Numbered from the stretch's first letter, positions 21,580 through 30,435 are shown. The stretch is 64,000 nucleotides of DNA from Roseomonas sp. E05 (GCF_030063475.1 NZ_JASIRT010000007.1:1-64000); one strand, 5' to 3'. Numbers and translations are program-made. Notes: a model not told the origin generated them from the letters alone.

Positions 21580-22481
21580 GCCGACCTCCGCCGCATCTCG
21601 CGGTGCAGGATGTAGAGCCCGGCGCCGACGATCAATGCCCCGCCGGCCAGCATCGTCACGCTCGGCACGGTGCCCCAGACCAGCCATCCCAGCAGGATCG
21701 CCCAGAGCAACGCGCTGTAGGAGTAGGGACCGAGCGCCGAGACCTGGGCGCTGGCATAGGCCTCGGTGGAGAGCACCTGGGCGAGGCCGCCCAGCAGTCC
21801 GAGGCCGATCAGCAGCGGCAGTTCCCCGGCGGTCGGCGTCACCCAGACGAAGGGCAGCGCCAGGAAGGTGATGCCGGTCATCAGCAGCGACTGCCACATG
21901 ACGATGGTGCTGCTGGCCTCGGTGCCGGAGAGCTGCCGCACCAGCATGGTGGTCAGGCCGGAGAAGAAGCCGTTCGAGGCGGCGGCGATGAAGGCGGCCC
22001 AGCGCAGCCAGGAGGGCACGCCCGACTCGCCGGAGGCCCCGCCGAGGAAGGCGCCCTGGCCGAGCGCGATGACCAGGATGCCCAGGAAGCCGACGACCAC
22101 CGCGCCCCAGCGATGCACCCCCGGCCGCTCGCCGAGGAAGGGGATGGAGAGGATGGTGACGAAGAGCGGCGTCGAATAGGTCAGCGCCGTCTGCTCGGCG
22201 AGCGGCAGGATGGTCAGCGCGAAGAAGGAGCAGGCCATCGAGGACAGGCCCGTGATGGCCCGCGTGAGATGGCCGCCGAAGCGGCGCGTGCGCAGCGTGA
22301 CGTGCCGGCGCCAGGCGATCAGCGCCACCACCGGCAGGGCCAGCAGGTTGCGGAAGAACATGATCTCCGGGAAGGGAATGTGGTCGCCCAACCCTTTGAT
22401 CAAGGCGTTCATCAGGGTGAACAGCGCGGTGGCGCCCAGCATCAGCAGGGCGCCGCGGCGGACGTCGTGGCGGAGAGGCAT
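21576..22481 (-). CDS. EamA/DMT-family transporter
   Basis: 301 residues, ten predicted spans in two EamA repeats (first LMLGATALFTLMNALIKGLG, second from about residue 155). The final span is followed by the short basic tail LHREMRRRSA. DMT proteins of this type export metabolites such as amino acids; the substrate is unknown. The start overlaps the previous EamA stop by one base (TGATG), and the stop overlaps the hydrolase start. Confidence 0.87.
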   Translation of the reverse strand: MPLRHDVRRGALLMLGATALFTLMNALIKGLGDHIPFPEIMFFRNLLALPVVALIAWRRHVTLRTRRFGGHLTRAITGLSSMACSFFALTILPLAEQTALTYSTPLFVTILSIPFLGERPGVHRWGAVVVGFLGILVIALGQGAFLGGASGESGVPSWLRWAAFIAAASNGFFSGLTTMLVRQLSGTEASSTIVMWQSLLMTGITFLALPFVWVTPTAGELPLLIGLGLLGGLAQVLSTEAYASAQVSALGPYSYSALLWAILLGWLVWGTVPSVTMLAGGALIVGAGLYILHREMRRRSA

Positions 22482-23461
22482 CAGCGCGGCCCGGCGCCTC
22501 CCGCCGCATCGGCAGCGGCACGGCGCGCCGTCCGGGCGCGCACCCGCTCGCGGTGCAGGTTGTAGAGTCCGGCAGCGATAACGATGGCCGCCCCGAGCAG
22601 CGTGCCGGATGCCGGGAACTCGCCCCAGATGGTCAGCCCCAGCAGCAGGCCCCAGACCAGGGTGGTATATTCGAAGGGCGCCAGCACCGAGACCGGCGCC
22701 AGCGCGAAGGCGCGGGCGAAGAGGAAATGCGCCAGCCCGTTGATGCAGCCCAGGAACACCAGCGCGGCCACCACCGGCGCGGCGGGCAGCAGGACCGGCG
22801 GCGGAAAGGCCGGCAGCAGCAGCAGGCCGACCGGCACATGCGCCAGCAGCAGCCAGAAGGCGATGGTGGCGGGGCTGTCGGTGCGGGCGAGCAGGCGGGT
22901 CCAGATGCGGGTCACCGCCATCAGGCCGACGGCGGCCAGCAGCATCGCCGCCGGCCAGCCCCAGAGCGCACCGCCCGGCCGCAGCATGATCAGCACGCCG
23001 CCGAAGCCGGCCGCCGTGCTGGTCCAGCGCCGCCAGCCCACCGTCTCGCCCAGCAGCGGAATGGCCAGCAGCGTCATCAGCAGTGGTCCGGCGGAAGCGA
23101 CCGCATAGCTGTCCGCCAGCGGCATGCCGCCGGCCCAGGCGATGTAGTAGACGACGGTGACACCACAGTGCAGCAGCGAGCGGGCGCCGATCAGCCGGAG
23201 ATTCACCGGCCGCAGCGAGGCGCCGCGTGCCAGCAGCGCGATGGCGAGCGCGCCGAAGACGCCGCGCCAGATCATCGCCGCCGCCGGCCCGACCTGCGGC
23301 AATGCCCATTTCACGGAGGCGTCGGCGCAGGCCACGACGGCATAGCCGAGGGCGATCAGCGCGATGCCGCGCACCGCGTCGTCGAGCGCTGGCAGCGTTC
23401 CGGGCAGCGCCACCGCGAGCGCCGGCGCGGCGGCCGGCGCGGCGGGTTGTCGGTCAGACAA
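22481..23461 (-). CDS. EamA/DMT-family transporter (TTG start)
   Basis: 326 residues, ten spans, related to the next EamA gene but clearly diverged, so an old tandem duplication. The start is inferred to be TTG at 23461: it follows GAGG with six bases between, and no ATG lies before the first span. The start overlaps the MaoC gene's end by eight bases. Together the two EamA genes could encode a pair or act separately; half-size DMT heteromers do exist but these are full-size. Confidence 0.82.
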   Translation of the reverse strand: MSDRQPAAPAAAPALAVALPGTLPALDDAVRGIALIALGYAVVACADASVKWALPQVGPAAAMIWRGVFGALAIALLARGASLRPVNLRLIGARSLLHCGVTVVYYIAWAGGMPLADSYAVASAGPLLMTLLAIPLLGETVGWRRWTSTAAGFGGVLIMLRPGGALWGWPAAMLLAAVGLMAVTRIWTRLLARTDSPATIAFWLLLAHVPVGLLLLPAFPPPVLLPAAPVVAALVFLGCINGLAHFLFARAFALAPVSVLAPFEYTTLVWGLLLGLTIWGEFPASGTLLGAAIVIAAGLYNLHRERVRARTARRAAADAAGGAGPR

Positions 23462-24278
23462 GCTCGGCCTCGGCGGTCAGGCAGGTGGCGCCGCTGGGGT
23501 CGCGGGTCTCCAGCAGGATGCGGCCGTCCTCACGGCGCGCCATCAGAGTGAGCGGATTGCCGCCGATCGCCGGGCGCTGGCCACGGAAGCGGAAGCGCGC
23601 CAGCCGCGCGCCCTCGCCCGCCACGTCCAGCGCATGCTGCGCCAGCCAGGTGGCCTGCAGCGGGCCGTGCACCACCAGCCCCGGATAGCCCTCGACCTGG
23701 GTGACGTAGGGGTGGTCATAGTGGATACGGTGGCCGTTGCCGGTGAGCGCGGAGTAGCGGAACAGCAGTACGGAATCCGGCATCACCAGGGCGCGCTGCG
23801 CGTCGGGCCAGTCCGGCGCCGGCGGCGCGGCGCGCACCGCCGCGCCGCCGGCGCCGCGATAGACGATGTCGTGCTCCTCTTCCAGCACCGGGCCGCGCGG
23901 GCCTTCCAGCACATGCTTCACGGTGACGAAGACCAGCTCGCCGCTGCCGCCCGCCTTGCTCTCGATGCGCAGGATGGTGCTGGTGCGGCGCACGTGGTCA
24001 TCGGTGCGGATGTCACCCTGGAAGCTGAGCCGGCCGCCCGCCCACATGCGGCGCTCCAGATGGTGCACCGGCGGCAGGAAGCCGCCGCGCCGGGGATGGC
24101 CGTCCGGCCCCAGCCCATCGGCCGGCTTCCAGTCCTGGAACAGCATCCAGTGCCAGAGCGGCGGCAGCGCGCCCTGCGGCACGGGACGGGAGAGCGTGGC
24201 GGCGAGCCCCTCCACCAGCCGGGCATCGACCCGGTCATCGCGTGTCTCGGTCCGGCCGAGATAGTCCTGGTAGGGCAT
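23454..24278 (-). CDS. MaoC/hotdog-fold acyl-CoA hydratase, mesaconyl/itaconyl-CoA hydratase-like
   Basis: A 274-residue double-hotdog protein. Residues 1-130 are a FAS1-like N-terminal dehydratase domain (GFLPPVHHLERRMWAGG). The hydratase-2 motif is in the C-terminal half, NGHRIHYDHPYV with the Asp/His pair, and LVVHGPLQATWLAQ. This arrangement is characteristic of mesaconyl-C4-CoA and itaconyl-CoA hydratases. No citramalyl-CoA lyase or CoA transferase lies nearby, so the exact acyl-CoA is open. The ATG at 24278 shares one base with the stop of the membrane protein gene before it. Confidence 0.85.
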   Translation of the reverse strand: MPYQDYLGRTETRDDRVDARLVEGLAATLSRPVPQGALPPLWHWMLFQDWKPADGLGPDGHPRRGGFLPPVHHLERRMWAGGRLSFQGDIRTDDHVRRTSTILRIESKAGGSGELVFVTVKHVLEGPRGPVLEEEHDIVYRGAGGAAVRAAPPAPDWPDAQRALVMPDSVLLFRYSALTGNGHRIHYDHPYVTQVEGYPGLVVHGPLQATWLAQHALDVAGEGARLARFRFRGQRPAIGGNPLTLMARREDGRILLETRDPSGATCLTAEAELV

Positions 24279-25930
24279 CAATCTTCCTCCCGCCTGAAGA
24301 GCATATAGCCGTCAATCTCGCCTGCGGGGCGATAATGCCGCCACGCCTCGGCGAAAAGCGGGTTGCGGCTGAAATACGCGATCATGTCGAACTCCCCGTT
24401 GCAGGCGGGGATGCCGCTCCAGCGCGAGACCATCACCACCGCCGGGCGATCCCAGGCCAGATTCTCCGCCACCGTGCGGTAGACCAGGAACTCGGCCCGA
24501 CCCATCGCCCAGGGCGCACGGTAGCGCGGCGCGCCGGGCTGGCAGTGCTGATAGGTGGCCTGCAGCAGCCAGGTGCTCATGAAGGGCAGCACCAGCCTCG
24601 CATCGGCATAATTCACCGCCGGGTAGACGTCAGGAATGTCCGGCGAGAGCACCAGCAGGCGTCTGCCCTGCGCCTCATGCTCCAGCCAGGCGGCGAGCCG
24701 GCCGCCGCGGCTTTCCCCGTAGCCGAACTCGATCCAGGGCGCCTGGCCGCCGCGCAGGGTGAAGAGGGCGAAGGCGAAGCTGGCACCGGCGGCCAGCAGC
24801 GGCGCGGCGCGGCGCGCGGAGGCGGCGGGCAGCACATGGTCCGCGCCGCGCGCCAGCAGCACGCCGCAGGCCAGCCCGCCCCAGGTCCAGACCGGAACGA
24901 GGTGGTAGCTCCAGCCCTTGTGCTGCACCAGCGCTGCCGCCAGCCCACCCAGCGCCGCCGCCGCCGCCAGCCGGGGCAGCCCGCCGAGGCGCGGCGCCAA
25001 TGCGGTCAGCGCCGCCATCCCCAGCGCGAACAGGAGAGCGCTGCCGGTGGTCGCGGTCAGCAGCACCTTCCACCAGACGCCGCCACCCAGGCCGATGTAC
25101 CAGTCCCAGACCAGCGGCAGGACGCGGCCGAAATAGCCGGGGAAGAAGAGTGGGATGGCGGCGACGTAGAGCGCCCAGATGGCGACCATCAGCCAGGGCA
25201 CCGGATCGCGCAGGGCCGCCGCGCCACGCCTTGGCCAGCCGGCCAGCAGCACCACAGCCTCCACCAGCGCCGGAGTCGCGAGGAAATGCGGCTTCAGCGC
25301 GAAGCCGAGTGCCGCGAGAGCGGTGACCGGCAGCATAAGCCCCACCGGAGTGGGTACTCCCTCGCTGCGCCGCTCGGCCAGGAAGAGGTAGGGCAGCGCA
25401 GCGGCTGCCATGATCTGCTCGCGCTGGCCGAAATCATAGCCGGCAGCCAGCAGCAGCAGGGGCAGCAGGGCGAACAGCACGGCGCGCTCCACCGGCCCTT
25501 CCGGCCGGGCCGTCGCCCGCGGCCGGGCGCGCAGCATCGTGCAGAGCCCCCAGGCCAATGCGCAGAGAGCCAGCAGCAGGGCGTGCAGCGCCTGTGGCGG
25601 GGTGAGCGGCGTCCAGCGCGCCAGCCAGACCGCCGGCAGGTTCAGCAGGAAGATCAGCGGCGGGTTGACGTCGATAAGGTCGTCGTAGAGCCGTTCGGGG
25701 CCCAGCATGCGGGCGGCGAAGTCCAGCACGGCAGCGACATCGTGGTTCAGCGGCGGTGCCAGCACGACGGCCAGGAAGCCAAGGGCCGGCAGCAGCGCCA
25801 GCACCTTCGCCAGCGGGGCCCGCCGGGCCTCCGCCTGAGGGGCCTCCGCCTGAGCAAGTGGTGCCGGCAACGCCAGGGCGGGGTTCGGCAGGGCCTGCTC
25901 GCCCGCGGCGGTCTGCATCGGGTGCTTCAT
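24278..25930 (-). CDS. GT-C-fold polytopic membrane protein, putative lipid-linked sugar transferase
   Basis: A 550-residue integral membrane protein with about 11 spans. After the first span a periplasmic loop begins NHDVAAVLDFAARML and ends DDLIDVNPPLIFLLNLP. The acidic residue near the start of loop 1 and the NPPL turn are typical of GT-C enzymes of the ArnT/PMT type, which take sugar from a polyprenyl phosphate. About 150 soluble residues follow the last span. It is divergent from a GT2 gene and an SMR-like gene that could supply and flip the donor. The ATG at 25930 follows a Cys-poor, Pro-rich cytoplasmic tail of about 40 residues. Acceptor unknown. Confidence 0.7.
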   Translation of the reverse strand: MKHPMQTAAGEQALPNPALALPAPLAQAEAPQAEARRAPLAKVLALLPALGFLAVVLAPPLNHDVAAVLDFAARMLGPERLYDDLIDVNPPLIFLLNLPAVWLARWTPLTPPQALHALLLALCALAWGLCTMLRARPRATARPEGPVERAVLFALLPLLLLAAGYDFGQREQIMAAAALPYLFLAERRSEGVPTPVGLMLPVTALAALGFALKPHFLATPALVEAVVLLAGWPRRGAAALRDPVPWLMVAIWALYVAAIPLFFPGYFGRVLPLVWDWYIGLGGGVWWKVLLTATTGSALLFALGMAALTALAPRLGGLPRLAAAAALGGLAAALVQHKGWSYHLVPVWTWGGLACGVLLARGADHVLPAASARRAAPLLAAGASFAFALFTLRGGQAPWIEFGYGESRGGRLAAWLEHEAQGRRLLVLSPDIPDVYPAVNYADARLVLPFMSTWLLQATYQHCQPGAPRYRAPWAMGRAEFLVYRTVAENLAWDRPAVVMVSRWSGIPACNGEFDMIAYFSRNPLFAEAWRHYRPAGEIDGYMLFRREED

Positions 25931-26014
25931 CAGAGGCCGGCTTGTCCTTCTCCCAACGGGTAGGCTTCTGCAATCCCATTGCGGCGAGGATCGGGCGCTG
26001 CCACAAGCTTCGCT

Positions 26015-27802
26015 GTGGATCCTTATGAATACGACCTGATGGATTCGGCCGAGGAGGCAATGTGGTGGTACCGCGCCCTCCGCAACCGAATCGAGGCGAC
26101 GCTGCGCGCCCGGCCGATGCCTGCCGGGCCGTGGCTCGATGTCGGCTGCGGCACCGGCGGGCTGCTGCGCCACCTGGCGACGGCCTTCCCGGGCCAGGCG
26201 CTTCATGGCCTGGAATACAACCCGCGCGCGGCGCAGCGCGCCGCGGCCAAGTCCGGAGCCGCCGTCGCCGCGGGGGATGCCGCCGCCCTGCCCTTCCCCG
26301 ACTCCTGCTTCGCGGCGGTCACCGCCCTCGACGTGCTTTGCCATGCCGCCGTGGACCAGCCCCGCGCGCTGGCCGAGATGCGGCGCGTGCTGCAGCCGGG
26401 CGGGCTGCTGGTGCTGAACCTGCCGGCCTTGCGCTGGCTGCACTCGGCGCATGACCGCCGCGTGCACAATGCCCGCCGCTATACCACGCGGGAGGCGCAG
26501 GAGATGCTGGCGCAGGCCGGCTTCACCCCTATCCAGGTGGGTTACTGGAACAGCTTGCTGTTGCCGCTCATGGTGGCACAGCGCAAACTGCTGGCGCGCG
26601 GCGAAGATGCCGCCAGCGATGTCGCCCCGTTTCCGCCCTGGCTCGATGCCCTGCTGTTCCGGGCCACCGAAGCCGAGGCTGCCTTGGCCCACCGGGGCAT
26701 GGCCTTTCCGGCCGGCGGATCGGTGCTCGCCGTCGCTGCCCGAACCTGGCCGGAAGCCGCCTCCCCCGCCCCGCAGAGAGCTCCACGCATGACGTTCCTC
26801 TCTCCCACCGAACCCGCCCCCTCCGTCGGTCTTTCCATCGTGGTGCCGGTCTATCGCGGCGCCGACACGGTGGGTCATCTGGTCGAGGCGCTGTCCGCGC
26901 TGAAGCCGGCCGGCGGCATCGAGATCGTGCTCGTCAACGACGGCAGCCCCGACAACAGCGGCGATGTCTGCCGCGCGCTCGCCGCCAGCGCCACCGTGCC
27001 GCTCACCTATGTCGAGCACGCGCGCAACTTCGGCGAGCACAACGCCGTCATGACCGGGCTGCGGCATGTGCGCGGGCGCTACGTCATCACCATGGACGAC
27101 GACCTGCAGAACCCGCCCGAGGAGGTGGTGCGGCTCTACGACCATGCCCGGCTCGGTGGCTGGGACGTGGTCTACACCCGCTACGCCGAGAAGAAGCATG
27201 CGGTCTGGCGCAATCTCGGCTCCCGCTTCGCCAACTGGGTGGCGGACCAGCTGATGGACAAGCCGAAGGGACTCTATCTCTGCTCCTTCCGCTGCATGTC
27301 GGCGCTCGTGGCGCAGGAGGTGGCGCGCTACTCCGGTCCCTATCCCTATGTGGACGGGCTGATCATGCAGGTGACGCAGCGCATCGACAGCATCGAGGTG
27401 AAGCATTTCGCGCGCGTGCAGGGCCGCTCCAACTACACGCTGCGCCGGCTGATCCGGCTGTGGCTGAACCTGGCGACCAATTTCTCGCTGCTGCCGCTGC
27501 GGATGGCGATGTTCGCCGGCGTCGGCATGGGCCTGCTCGGCATGGTCGGTGCGGTCTTCACCATCATCGAGGCACTGACGAAGGACACGCCCTCCGGCTG
27601 GGCCTCGATGATGACCGTGATGCTGCTGTTGGCCGGCGTGCAGTTCCTGATCCTGGGCGTGCTGGGCGAATATGTCGGCCGCGCCTTCCTCTCGGCCAAT
27701 GGCAAGCCGCAGGGCGTGGTGCGCGAGGTGGTCGCCACCCGCGCGGCGCGAGGCGAGGCCATCATGCACGAGGCGCAGCCGCAGCAGGCGCCGGGCGCAT
27801 GA
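26015..27802 (+). CDS. fusion of SAM methyltransferase and polyprenyl-phosphate glycosyltransferase (GT2, ArnC/GtrB-like)
   Basis: About 595 residues in one frame. Residues 1-250 are a class I methyltransferase (WLDVGCGTGGLLRHLA, later LPFPDSCFAAVTALDVL, a type 11 pattern). After a Pro-rich linker, residues about 260-595 are a GT2: IVVPVYRGADTV, VLVNDGSPDNS, and the metal-binding MDDDLQNPPEE. Two C-terminal spans end in ILGVLGEYVGR, as in ArnC, GtrB and DPM1-like synthases that load sugar on undecaprenyl phosphate. No stop or frame change lies between the halves. Internal ATG 26789 could restart the GT2 alone. The start is uncertain (GTG 26015, ATG 26039 or TTG 25979). Confidence 0.8.
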   Translation: MDPYEYDLMDSAEEAMWWYRALRNRIEATLRARPMPAGPWLDVGCGTGGLLRHLATAFPGQALHGLEYNPRAAQRAAAKSGAAVAAGDAAALPFPDSCFAAVTALDVLCHAAVDQPRALAEMRRVLQPGGLLVLNLPALRWLHSAHDRRVHNARRYTTREAQEMLAQAGFTPIQVGYWNSLLLPLMVAQRKLLARGEDAASDVAPFPPWLDALLFRATEAEAALAHRGMAFPAGGSVLAVAARTWPEAASPAPQRAPRMTFLSPTEPAPSVGLSIVVPVYRGADTVGHLVEALSALKPAGGIEIVLVNDGSPDNSGDVCRALAASATVPLTYVEHARNFGEHNAVMTGLRHVRGRYVITMDDDLQNPPEEVVRLYDHARLGGWDVVYTRYAEKKHAVWRNLGSRFANWVADQLMDKPKGLYLCSFRCMSALVAQEVARYSGPYPYVDGLIMQVTQRIDSIEVKHFARVQGRSNYTLRRLIRLWLNLATNFSLLPLRMAMFAGVGMGLLGMVGAVFTIIEALTKDTPSGWASMMTVMLLLAGVQFLILGVLGEYVGRAFLSANGKPQGVVREVVATRAARGEAIMHEAQPQQAPGA

Positions 27803-28134
27803 TCGCTTCGTGGCTGGTGCTCGCCGCCGCCATCTGCACTTCGCTCTGCGGGCAGGTCCTGCTGAAGGCCGGCACGCTCGGAAGCGGCGGCTTCCTGCAC
27901 CAGCTCTTCCGCTGGCAGACCATCCTTGGCCTCGGCTTCTATGGCGGTGCGGCGATGCTCTACATCGTCGCGCTTCGCAAGCTGCCGATGAGCGTGGCGC
28001 TGCCCTGCACCGCGGCCTCCTATATCGTCGTCGCGCTGATCGGGCACTACGCCTTCGGCGAGGCGCTGGGCGCGCAGAAGCTGGCCGCCATCGGCCTGAT
28101 CTCGGCGGGGGTGGTGCTGCTCGCCACGGCCTGA
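27799..28134 (+). CDS. small EamA/SMR-like membrane protein, ArnE-like flippase candidate
   Basis: 111 residues, four spans: one EamA half-repeat (ICTSLCGQVLLKAG, YIVALRKLPMSVALPC, IGHYAFGEALGAQKL). The size and pattern match ArnE/ArnF and other small DMT proteins that flip polyprenyl-phosphate sugars. Its ATG overlaps the fusion gene's stop by four bases (ATGA), so it is translationally coupled to the GT2. That context favours a flippase over a drug exporter. It lacks the conserved membrane Glu of true SMR drug pumps (EmrE Glu14) in span 1. Confidence 0.78.
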   Translation: MIASWLVLAAAICTSLCGQVLLKAGTLGSGGFLHQLFRWQTILGLGFYGGAAMLYIVALRKLPMSVALPCTAASYIVVALIGHYAFGEALGAQKLAAIGLISAGVVLLATA

Positions 28135-28200
28135 GGGGCCGCGGCACGCCTCTTGCGGGCCTTGCTCCGGGCGCCTAGGCAGCCGGCGCCGCAGGAGAGA

Positions 28201-29130
28201 ATGATGTCAGCCCCCGACCGCGCCCAGCCTGCCCGCCTTGGCCTCGCCGGCCGCCTGTGGCAGGCTCCCACCCTGTTGCTCGCCGCGGCGGCGCTGTTCT
28301 GGGCCGGCAACTTCGTCGTGGGGCGGGCGGTGCACGGGGGAGCCTCGCCCTTCTTCCTGGCCTTCTGGCGCTGGCTCGGCGCCTTCCTGCTGGTGCTGCC
28401 CCTCGCCTGGCCGCATCTGCGGCGCGACTGGCCCGAATTGCGCCGGCACTCCTGGCGGATGCTACAACTCGCCTTCCTCGGCATCGCCAGCTTCAGCGTG
28501 CTGGTCTATGCCGGACTGCGCTCGACGGCGGCGATCAACGGCCTGCTGCTGCAGTCAGTGATTCCGCTGGCCATCCTCCTCGCTTCCTTCCTGCTGTTCG
28601 GCGAAAGGCCGCGCCGGTTGCAGATGCTGGGTGTGGCGCTCTCGGTGGGCGGCGTGCTGGCCATCGCCTCGCGCGGCTCCCTGGCGGACCTGCTGCGCCT
28701 CCGGCTGCACCCGGGCGATCTCTGGATCCTCGCCGCCGTGCTGGCCTATGCGATGTATTCGGCCTGCCTGCGGCTGCGCCCGCGCGTGCATCCGCTGAGT
28801 TTCCTGGCCAGCAGCGCGCTGCTCAGCGTGCTGCTGCTGCTGCCCGGCTATCTCTGGGAGGTGCGGGCCGCCACGGCGCCGCCCGTCAGCGGCGCCACTT
28901 TGCTGGCGATCGGCTACCTGGCGCTGTTCCCCTCGCTGCTCTCCTATCTCTGCTTCAACCGCGGCGTGGAACTGATCGGCGCCAACCGCGCCGGGCAGTT
29001 CATCCACCTGATGCCGCTGTTCGGCAGCATCCTGGCGGTGGTGTTCCTCGGAGAGAGCCTGCAGGGCTTCCACCTTGCCGGGCTGGCGCTGATCGGCGGC
29101 GGGATCGCGCTGGCGATGGCGGCGCGCTGA
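28201..29130 (+). CDS. EamA/DMT-family transporter (RhaT/YdcZ-like full-size)
   Basis: 309 residues, ten spans in two EamA domains (LLAAAALFWAGNFVVGRAV in span 1; GDLWILAAVLAYAMYSACLR starts the second repeat). The substrate is not predictable. The ATG at 28201 (or 28204, the next codon) has AGGAGA at ideal spacing. It lies 66 bases after the small flippase-like gene, so it may be transcribed with it, but it also looks self-contained. It is the third EamA protein in 8 kb. Confidence 0.88.
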   Translation: MMSAPDRAQPARLGLAGRLWQAPTLLLAAAALFWAGNFVVGRAVHGGASPFFLAFWRWLGAFLLVLPLAWPHLRRDWPELRRHSWRMLQLAFLGIASFSVLVYAGLRSTAAINGLLLQSVIPLAILLASFLLFGERPRRLQMLGVALSVGGVLAIASRGSLADLLRLRLHPGDLWILAAVLAYAMYSACLRLRPRVHPLSFLASSALLSVLLLLPGYLWEVRAATAPPVSGATLLAIGYLALFPSLLSYLCFNRGVELIGANRAGQFIHLMPLFGSILAVVFLGESLQGFHLAGLALIGGGIALAMAAR

Positions 29131-29133
29131 GGC

Positions 29134-29160
29134 GGCCCCGAAGCGGCTTCCTTCGGGGCC
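29134..29160. terminator. bidirectional terminator between the EamA gene and hmp
   Basis: A perfect 10-bp stem (GGCCCCGAAG / CTTCGGGGCC) with a seven-base loop lies between the convergent stops at 29130 and 29170. Confidence 0.75.
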
Positions 29161-29169
29161 TGCCGGGTC

Positions 29170-30396
29170 TCAGGCCGCCAACAGTTCGTCGGCGGGGCCG
29201 AAGAACTCGTAATGGAGCCGTTCCGCTGGCACCCCAGCCTCCAGCAGGCCGCCCACGAAGGCGCGCAGGAAGGGGCGCGGACCGCACAGATAGTAGTCGG
29301 CCTCGCCGAGCGGGGTATTGGCGCACAACCAGTCCATCGTCATCCGCCCCTCCGCGTCATAGGCCGCGCCCTGCACATCCTGCGGCCGCGGGCACTCGTA
29401 GAAGGTGACCGCCCGGATGGCGCCGCCGGAAGCCTTGGCCAGGGCCTTCGCCCGTGCGCCGAGCGCGTGGGTCGCGCCGGACAGCGTGCCATGGACGAAC
29501 TGCACGGGCCGCGCCGCGCCTTCCGCCGCAAGGGTCTCCAGCATGCTCATCAGCGGGGTCTGGCCGACGCCGCCGCTCAGCAGCACCAGCGGGCGCTCCG
29601 GGCGCTCCGGCAGGACGAACTCGCCGGCCGGCGCGGCCACCTTCAGCCGGGTGCCGGGCTGCACCGCATCGTGCAGCCAGTTGGAGGCGAGGCCCATCGG
29701 CTCGCGCTTCACGGTGATGCGGTACTGCGCGTCACCGGGCGCGGAGGAAATGCTGTAGTTGCGCTTCAGCGGCGCATGGCCGGGGATCTCCAGCCAGAAG
29801 GTCAGGTACTGGCCGGGACGGTGCCGCAGCACCGGGGCCCCATCGGCAGGCGCAAGGGTGAAGGAGGTGATGATCTCACTCTCGCGCACCTTCTCCTTCA
29901 CCACGAAATCGCGCCAGCCGCTCCAGCCGCCGGGGGCATTGGCATGCTCGTCATAGATCTGCTTCTCGCGCCCGATCAGCAGGTCCGCGAGGAACCAGTA
30001 GGCCTCGCCCCAGGCCTCGAGGATTTCCGGCGTCGCGGCATCGCCCAGCACGTCCTTGATGGCGCCGAGCAGCGCCTCCGCGACATAGGGATAGTGCTCG
30101 GGCAGGATGTTCAGCCCGACATGCTTCTGCGCGATCCGCTCCACTGCGGTGGACAGCACGCCCAGATTGTCGATGTTCCGCGCATAGGCCAGCACCGCCG
30201 TCGCCAGTGCCTTGGGCTGCGAGCCGGTCTCGCCGTGGTGGGACTGGTTGAACAGGTCGCGGATTTCCGCGTTCTGGAACATCCGCTCATACATGCGGCG
30301 GGTGATCGCGAGGCCATGAGCCTCCAGCGCCGGCACCGTCGCCTTGACCAGAGAGACCGTTTTGTCGCTGAGCTGGCGAGGCATTATCCGCTCCAT
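29170..30396 (-). CDS. hmp: flavohemoglobin / nitric oxide dioxygenase
   Basis: 408 residues, full length. The globin domain (1-145) has the heme-pocket Tyr36 (RRMYERMF) and proximal His92 (QKHVGLNI). It is followed by an FNR-like FAD domain (RNYSISSAP, GQYLTFWLEI) and an NAD domain (LLSGGVGQTPLMSML, YYLCGPRPFLRAF). It oxidises NO to nitrate with O2 and NADH in the cytoplasm. ATG 30396 starts the frame; MPRQLS at 30384 is an alternative. The divergent nsrR gene and two palindromes between them indicate NsrR control. Confidence 0.96.
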   Translation of the reverse strand: MERIMPRQLSDKTVSLVKATVPALEAHGLAITRRMYERMFQNAEIRDLFNQSHHGETGSQPKALATAVLAYARNIDNLGVLSTAVERIAQKHVGLNILPEHYPYVAEALLGAIKDVLGDAATPEILEAWGEAYWFLADLLIGREKQIYDEHANAPGGWSGWRDFVVKEKVRESEIITSFTLAPADGAPVLRHRPGQYLTFWLEIPGHAPLKRNYSISSAPGDAQYRITVKREPMGLASNWLHDAVQPGTRLKVAAPAGEFVLPERPERPLVLLSGGVGQTPLMSMLETLAAEGAARPVQFVHGTLSGATHALGARAKALAKASGGAIRAVTFYECPRPQDVQGAAYDAEGRMTMDWLCANTPLGEADYYLCGPRPFLRAFVGGLLEAGVPAERLHYEFFGPADELLAA

Positions 30397-30419
30397 AAGA
30401 TGTATTAACGATGCACCTT
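30397..30419. promoter_or_regulatory. NsrR operator 1 (hmp side)
   Basis: A 23-bp imperfect palindrome with left arm AAGATGTATT and right arm GATGCACCTT. Compared with the E. coli NsrR consensus (AAGATGYATTT, N, AAATRYAWCTT), most arm positions match. It abuts the hmp start codon, so a bound repressor would block initiation or early elongation. Confidence 0.75.
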
Positions 30420-30435
30420 ATGGCCTACTGGCCAA

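Noticed and set aside
26789-27802. Treating the GT2 half of the fusion as a separate gene starting at ATG 26789
   Set aside because: The frame is continuous with the methyltransferase, with no stop, no good Shine-Dalgarno before 26789 and no change of codon use. Kept as an alternative internal start only.
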